A DNA stretch of 64,000 nucleotides from Lutjanus erythropterus (lineage: Eukaryota; Chordata; Actinopteri; Lutjaniformes; Lutjanidae): assembly GCA_020091685.1 (NCBI GenBank), contig CM034613.1, positions 25,307,958 through 25,371,957 on the forward strand. The letters run 5' to 3'. Position 1 is the first letter of the stretch. Every line of letters starts with the position of its first letter. The position numbers were made by a program, and so were the translations under genes. Shown in pieces: positions 58,732-64,000 of the stretch. The notes below the pieces were generated by a model. That model made no database searches, was not told the origin of the DNA, and saw only the letters and a program-made list of their open reading frames with translations.

Positions 58732-59075
58732 TCCTGATTCTGACCGATCCTGTCGGATTTAAACAGCCAGTTACAGCTGCGCGTAAATTGCCTCTTTCTT
58801 ACGCGCAGAAAGCTTATTTCACACACCTGAGATCGGAATGTTTTTTAAATCCGTGGATGAACACGGACTGTGATCAGACCCACGCAGGTGTCTCTTACCA
58901 TCTGAATAATGCCTCCTTAAAAGGTTGGGCCATTGACTTCACACACTCACTTGCGCACAGACGGACACACACATACATTGCGGTCTCTTCACAAACACAT
59001 GAGCTGCGTTACACCCATTTTTTCATTTTTATCACTCTCAGATCCTGAGACACGCTCGGTGAAATCCACAGAGTT

Positions 59076-59133
59076 ATGATGCTGCTGGTTCTGCAGGTTT
59101 TGCTCTCATCTCTCCATGCGGGTACCGTTACCG
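59076..59133 (+). CDS. orphan signal-peptide exon of an unidentified secreted or membrane protein
   Basis: ATG at 59076 opens MMLLVLQVLLSSLHAGTVT, a good signal peptide, and runs into a GTAAGC donor after one extra base (phase 1). This is the usual first-exon form of Ig-superfamily and similar surface proteins. No matching second exon is recognisable before the window ends; the interval is filled by transposons, including a LINE. It could be the start of a gene interrupted by insertions, a gene continuing past the window, or a dead exon. Confidence 0.45.
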
Positions 59134-59159
59134 GTAAGCTTTTCCCTGCTTGACCTAAC

Positions 59160-59410
59160 ATATAGGCAGGGGCGGATCTAGGAGTTAGTAAGATCTGGGG
59201 CTATGCCCAGAGATTGTGGGCAATTTTTTTTACTTCCACATGCAGCAAAATAACTTATCCAATTTTACACTTCTAAACTACATCCCAGAGGCAAATACTG
59301 AACTCTTTAACCCACAAAGCTGAAAAAAGTCTGGGTTCTGTCAGTCCTCAATTAGCTATAGAGGGACTCAGCTGTGGAACACTTATGTCCAAACTGCATC
59401 TCAGTGGAAC
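59160..59410 (+). mobile_element. hAT-like transposon fragment
   Basis: It begins CAGGGGCGGATCTAGGAGTTAG and shares several blocks with the reverse complement of 55010-55320. It lies directly after the orphan signal-peptide exon. Confidence 0.6.
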
Positions 59411-60716
59411 TCGCTTCATAATTTTAAATACAGACTTACGAACTGTCTGATGAACCAAACTATCAAAAGAGGAGAATCCTTTTATAAACCTTTAGGGGTA
59501 AAATAAATTCCTTGTGTTAAAGATTCTATCGTCTGAATCCAACATTTGTTTCTTCACAATAAACCGTTATTCGCTTTACACAATCGCTGTGACGTGTTTG
59601 TGTTGCTTAATCAACTTGTTGGTGTACGAGATAAAAGACAAAAACAGCCTTCAGTAATGACTTGGCATTAAGAAAAACTCTTTGTCATAAAACTGAAAAA
59701 TAATGTGTCAGAGATAAAATTCGTAAGTCTGATGAAATAATTCCTTAACTTCTCTTTTTAAAGTTGTTTACAGAAGCTTCTTCTTCCTCAAAACGTTCTG
59801 GGGCAATGACATACCAAGATTGGTGGTTCCACTGCGTCCTAGAAGTTCATAACCTGACACGTCACATGGTTTGTTACAGAGAACCTTACAAGGCAGCTGG
59901 ATTGATGAGATCTTGCCAGGCTCCAAGCTGTCCGTTTGTGTCAGAGCCAATCAGCATCCTTGGAGGGGCTGCTGGCAGCTACGAGTGCAGCTCTCGCGCC
60001 ACTTGGGCGAGACCCTGTGTACCCGCTTCAGGCGTTCATTTTAAAACTGGTCTCCATTCACTTCAATTGTACTGGATTTAGCTGCAACGCTGTTTTCCGC
60101 TGAAGCTCCGAGCGCGTTTTGTGAACTGGAGATCTTCACTCATCCTCACATCAGCACAGGGGTGAGGAGATACTCAGTGAAATTTCATTTTTGGGATAAC
60201 TGAGTTACTACACTTAATAAGACATGACCTAAACTCATCATGTTGAGTAGCTGAGTCTTTCATTTTGGCAACGATATCCATGATTTCCTTCAGAGTAGGT
60301 GGATCAAAGCTCTGCAGAGAAGGATGTCACCCTCCTCCTATCTGATAGAAAACTACCGATATTGACAAAATAATTATTCAAAGCACATGTAGTATCAGAT
60401 GGATCAATGAGCAAACTGGGATGGAAGATTGGCTGGAGCCTTTTTCTTGTATTTTGGTCTCTCTGGTATCCTGCCCTGTCCCGCCCCTTGTGCCAGCAGC
60501 ACACAGCGGGTTAAACCTATCAGCTGTGCCCAAGTGCCCTGATTAATTCATGGGTGAGTTTAGTGCTTTTATCCGTGTGCTCCAAATAAATGGTAATGTA
60601 CTTTTGTTTCTGTTGTGTTATAATTTGGTTGACTCTATTTGATTTGTTCTCAGACCAGGGTTAGAACGTGAAGTGAGCAAACTAAAGACTGGACATAAAT
60701 GAAGGTGTTTGGAGAC
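59411..60716. other. spacer, probably old repeats, no gene recognised
   Basis: Contains an ORF of 105 codons (59764-60081, +) with no recognisable domain and one of 66 codons (60304-60504, -). The GC-richer stretch 59930-60130 may be another transposon piece. I cannot assign it. Confidence 0.35.

Positions 60717-60717
<1 letters not shown>

Positions 60718-60766
<49 letters not shown>
60718..60766. repeat. (TG)n microsatellite
   Basis: About 24 TG units abutting the 5' truncation of the LINE. Confidence 0.95.
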
Positions 60767-60767
<1 letters not shown>

Positions 60768-60784
60768 ATTTTGTGCAGAAGGAC

Positions 60785-63462
60785 CAACTGCACCACAGAC
60801 TTTGTATTTCAACCAGGTTTTAGCTGGTCTAAGGCACACACAGAATTCTCAGAACTCCTAGCATCAATTGTTGTCAGCTATGGCAAGTTAATTATTGTTG
60901 GTGATTTTAACTTCCATATTGATGATGTTTCAAATCACAGCTCTAAAGCGTTTCTAAATATCACAGAATCCTACAACCTGGTTCAACATGTTAAAGGCCC
61001 AACTCATAACCAAGGCCACTTAGACTTAGTGTTTACTCTGGGGTTGACTGTAAATAATTTCTCCATCATAGACCTTACTGTATCCGATCATATGTGCATC
61101 TTGTTTGACACTGTGGTCCAGACTGTAGAGACAAATCCCAAAAGGAAGGTGTCTTTTCGTGTTATTAATGAGCACACAGTGGAAGCATTCATTACCCTTT
61201 TTAACAAGGCAGCGCACTCTCTGACATATCATTCAGATACAAATTACCTTACAAATATTTTTCAGAAATTATGCCTATCCACCTTGGACATGGTGGCACC
61301 CCTAAAATCTCAACTGAAACCAACAATAAAAGCAACCCCTTGGATAAATGAAGACATCCGGTCCCTCAAAAGAACATGCAGAAAAGCAGAAAGACAGTGG
61401 AAATCAAGTAAATTACAGGTGCATTATCAAACATTAAAAGATCTATTGCAACATTATAATAACAAGGTGAAGGAGGCTTGAGGCCATTATTTTTCACAGC
61501 TAATTTCTGTTAATCAGCATAATCCTCGTACTCTATTTAGCACAATTAATAATCTTGTCAACCCCCAGCAACCAGCTGCAACTGCCTCATCCGCTGCAGA
61601 GTGTGATAAGTTCCTCACCTTTTTCATAGAAAAAATAAAACTTATTAGAGCACAGTTAACTTCTCCTGCATCATTTGTAGATATTCCTGGCCCTCACTTA
61701 GATCTAATGAATTGCTTTGAACCCATATCATTACAGGACCTCCTCAACACTGTGTCACATATGAGTATGTCATCCTGCCCACTTGACCCTCTTCCCACCA
61801 AACTTTTGAAAAAATCTATGGACACTTTAGCACCTCATTTGCTCAATATTATAAATAGCTCCCTTTCCTCTGGATGTGTGCCAGACCTGTTCAAGACAGC
61901 TTGCGTTCAGCCACTTCTTAAAGGGCCCACGTTGGATCTGACAGACCTAAGAAACTTTAGGCCAATTTCTAAATTACCTTTTATCTCAAAGATATTGGAA
62001 AAAGTGGTCTTAACACAACTTTTAGAGGGACTAAGGAACAACAATATCTTTGAAAAATTCCAGAGTGGCTTTCGAAAGTCACACAGCACAGAAACAGCTC
62101 TTTTTCGCGTGACAAATGACTTGTTACTGGCTGCAGACTCAGGTCACTGCTCTGTCCTAGTGCTGCTGGACTTAAGTGCAGCCTTTGACACTATAGAGCA
62201 CAGAATTCTTATTGAAAGACTGAGTACATGGGCAGGAATTTCTGGTGTTGCACTGAATTGGTTCTCCTCCTATCTGGAAAACACGAAGTTCTTCGTCTCC
62301 ATTCAGGATTTTAAGTCAACAACAGCGGACCTCTCTTATGGACTACCCCAAGGATCAATTCTGGGACCAGTTTTATTCTCCCTCTATATGCTACCCCTTG
62401 GACATATCATTCGGCAACACAACGTCTCCTTCCACTCTTATGCAGATGATACGCAGTTATACCTTTCACTTAAACCTCACGAACTACACAGTCTCAGCAT
62501 ACTCAGCATACATACCCCTGCTTATCCAGTGTCAAAGACTGGATGGCAATGAATTTTCTACAGTTCAACAGCAATAAAACAGAGGTTTTGATCTTTGGCC
62601 CAGAACGTCACAAATTACAGATACAGTCCTCTCTAGGTCCACTCTCCACCAATGTAAAATCTGTAGCAAAGAACCTTGGAGTAACTTTTGACAGTCAACT
62701 GTCCTTTGAACAGTACACCAGGAAGATCACACAGTCTTGTTTCTACCAGCTAAGAAACATCTCCAAGATTAGACACATGCTCAGTTTTAATGACACAGAA
62801 AAAGTCATACAAGCTTTTATATCGTCACGCCTGGACTACTGTAACTCTCTTTTTACCTGTTTAAACTCACACTTGGTCTCACAACTACAACTCATCCAGA
62901 ACTCAGCAGCCAGATTACTGACTACATCTAGAAAGTCCTGTCATATCACCCCAATTTTAGCATCCCTGCACTGGTTACCAGTTAACTTTACAATACATTT
63001 TAAAATTGTACTAATTACATACAAGGCAATTCATGGTCTTGCTCCGGAATATATTGAGGAGCTTTTAACCTTGTACAGTCCAGCCAGGCCCTTGAGATCA
63101 GCTGATCAAAATCTCCTGGCTGTTCCTCAGACCAGACTTAAAACTAAGGGTGACCGTGCCTTCTCAGCTTTGGCCCCTCGGCTCTGGAACAGTCTTCCCC
63201 TTAATGACTCCACGGAAGCTTTCAAGCGACTTCTTAAATCTCACTTCTATAGAATGGCCTACTATAATTAATGTTTTATTGTTTTATTGTTTTTAAGAAA
63301 ATATGTTGTATTTATTTGCTCTAAATGCGTTTTTAAATGTTTCAATATGATCTTTATGCCTTCTTACCTTTTATTCTGTAAATCTTTTAATATAGAAAGC
63401 ACTTTGTGTGTAAGCTTGAAAAGTGCTATATAATAAAATTATTATTATTATTATTATTATGT
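60785..63462 (+). mobile_element. L2/CR1-type LINE, 5'-truncated, broken ORF2
   Basis: The C-terminal half of an apurinic-type endonuclease comes first (LIIVGDFNFHIDD, DLTVSDHMCILFD). Then comes a reverse transcriptase: motif A LLDLSAAFDTIEHRIL, motif B GLPQGSILGPVLFSLYM and the catalytic YADDTQLYLS. The usual C-terminal region follows (ISSRLDYCNSLF, ASLHWLPV, RAFSALAPRLWNSLP) and ends at 63271. The 3'UTR carries GCTTGAAAAGTGCTATATAATAAAATT and ends in an (ATT)n tail (63438-63460), as in L2-type LINEs. An in-frame TGA at 61479-61481 and a frameshift between about 62490 and 62545 break the ORF. The N-terminal endonuclease and any ORF1 are absent. It is a dead copy. Confidence 0.92.
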
Positions 63463-63725
63463 GGTTTTGGCTCTGATACGGCAAAATAGTAAATGCACCT
63501 GCCCACACCTTTGTTTTTCCTTCATTTTTAGACCTCCTGCCCTCCTGAAAATGGCAACTGTGCCGGTGTAGTTCAGAAAATCCACCTGCGTCACCAGAGC
63601 ATCTGCTTTGCACCAGGTGTAAGATGGGGTCAACAGTCTTGCTTAAATTTCTGACCATGATCCTGTTTCTGAGAATGAGAAGTGTTCAGTTCCCCGTTTT
63701 TGAGAGATGAGAAGATATGAAGTTG

Positions 63726-63733
63726 TATATAAG
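63726..63733 (+). promoter_or_regulatory. TATA box of the lectin-like gene
   Basis: TATATAAG lies about 75 bases before a donor (CAGCAG|GTTTGC, 63801/63802) that ends a short non-coding exon of about 45-50 bases. Exon 2 opens after CAAAG at 63899 and contains the start codon. The spacing fits a focused TATA promoter with transcription starting near 63756. Confidence 0.65.
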
Positions 63734-63943
63734 AGCTGGTGCGTCTCCCTCAGTGCCACAGGACGACTGAAGACACTGACACTGAGAGACAAGAACAGCA
63801 GGTTTGCTACAAACTCTCTTATCATCTTGGATTTTCCTTGTTTGATTTCTCTTGTTCATACAGAAGCATCAGTAACGTGTCTGTCTCTCTGTATCAAAGG
63901 TCATCATCATCTTCAGCGTCTGCATCGTCTCGTCTCCTTCACC

Positions 63944-64000
63944 ATGAAGATGCTCACTGTGTCTGCACTTGTTTGTGTCATGATGGCTCTGACTGGAGCT
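63944..64000 (+). CDS. secreted protein, 5' end only (probably C-type-lectin-like)
   Basis: ATG in TCACCATGA opens 19 codons, MKMLTVSALVCVMMALTGA, a clear signal peptide, and the window then ends in frame. I associate this leader and the TATA plus short non-coding exon layout with secreted fish C-type-lectin-domain proteins (type II antifreeze-like/lectin family). No lectin-domain residue is in view, so the family is inference from the leader only. It would be an extracellular protein. Confidence 0.5.
   Translation, partial: MKMLTVSALVCVMMALTGA

Noticed and set aside
58629..58826. Polyaspartate protein on the minus strand
   Set aside because: The Asp run is an ATC microsatellite and the rest shows no family similarity.
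59764..60081. 105-codon ORF with several cysteines, considered as the second exon of the orphan signal-peptide gene
   Set aside because: No suitable acceptor in phase 1 and no Ig or other domain. It lies among transposon fragments.
60699..60790. Start of the LINE ORF at ATG 60699
   Set aside because: The first roughly 25 codons are read through a TG microsatellite. True similarity begins only after it, so this ATG is not the element's own start.

Overview
This is vertebrate genomic DNA, most likely a ray-finned (teleost) fish. Genes are split by introns with consensus GT/AG sites. CA/TG and tetranucleotide microsatellites are dense. The dispersed repeats are fish-type (hAT-like MITEs, an L2-type LINE), and fish-expanded immune families (NLR-C with FISNA/NACHT, Ig V-set genes) are present. 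ppm1k, abcg2 and a GPRIN-family gene lie on one strand, the same neighbourhood as PPM1K, ABCG2 and GPRIN3 on human 4q22. This supports naming the GPRIN gene gprin3.

Layout. 0-1 kb: a truncated Toll-like-receptor relic on the minus strand. 1.2-6.3 kb: gprin3-like gene (+; two coding exons, about 1040 aa, basic and cysteine-containing C-terminus). 6.4-10 kb: transposon remnants and microsatellites. 10.1-11.4 kb: immune-gene debris, namely an Ig-domain remnant (-) and an NLR fragment (+) in which the start of NACHT is joined through a CTC microsatellite to the end of a B30.2 domain. 12.57-20.1 kb: ppm1k (+), with a CpG-rich promoter, one non-coding exon and eight coding exons giving 379 aa. 22.9-23.34 kb: a minus-strand Pol III cluster of tRNA-His(GTG), a diverged 5S rRNA and a tRNA-like/SINE-like unit. 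25.8-40.1 kb: abcg2 (+), with a 5'UTR exon and 18 coding exons giving 643 aa. Its introns hold several unusual repeat structures. 43-46.2 kb: a one-domain Ig V-set membrane protein (+). 49.6-56.5 kb: a full-length RING-FISNA-NACHT-LRR gene of NLR-C type (+, 899 aa) with an ISRE-like element just upstream. 57.7-59.2 kb: repeats, a CTCF-like site and an orphan signal-peptide exon. 60.8-63.46 kb: a 5'-truncated L2/CR1-type LINE with a broken ORF. 63.7-64 kb: TATA promoter and first coding exon of a secreted protein, probably a C-type-lectin-like gene, running off the window.

Functionally there is a housekeeping/transport block: ppm1k (mitochondrial BCKDH phosphatase), abcg2 (efflux pump) and gprin3 (neurite/G-protein effector). 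It is followed by a rapidly evolving immune block of Ig V-set, NLR-C and probable lectin genes. Similar immune debris (TLR, Ig and NLR fragments) lies inside and before the first block. I found no clearly new protein system. The observations I rate highest are the complementary TG/CA repeats flanking the abcg2 exon with the ABC signature and Walker B motifs, the cysteine-free outer loop of this Abcg2, the 5S/tRNA composite cluster, the paired tandem arrays in abcg2 intron 2, and the ISRE-like element in front of the NLR gene. All exon boundaries were read by eye from splice consensus and reading-frame continuity.
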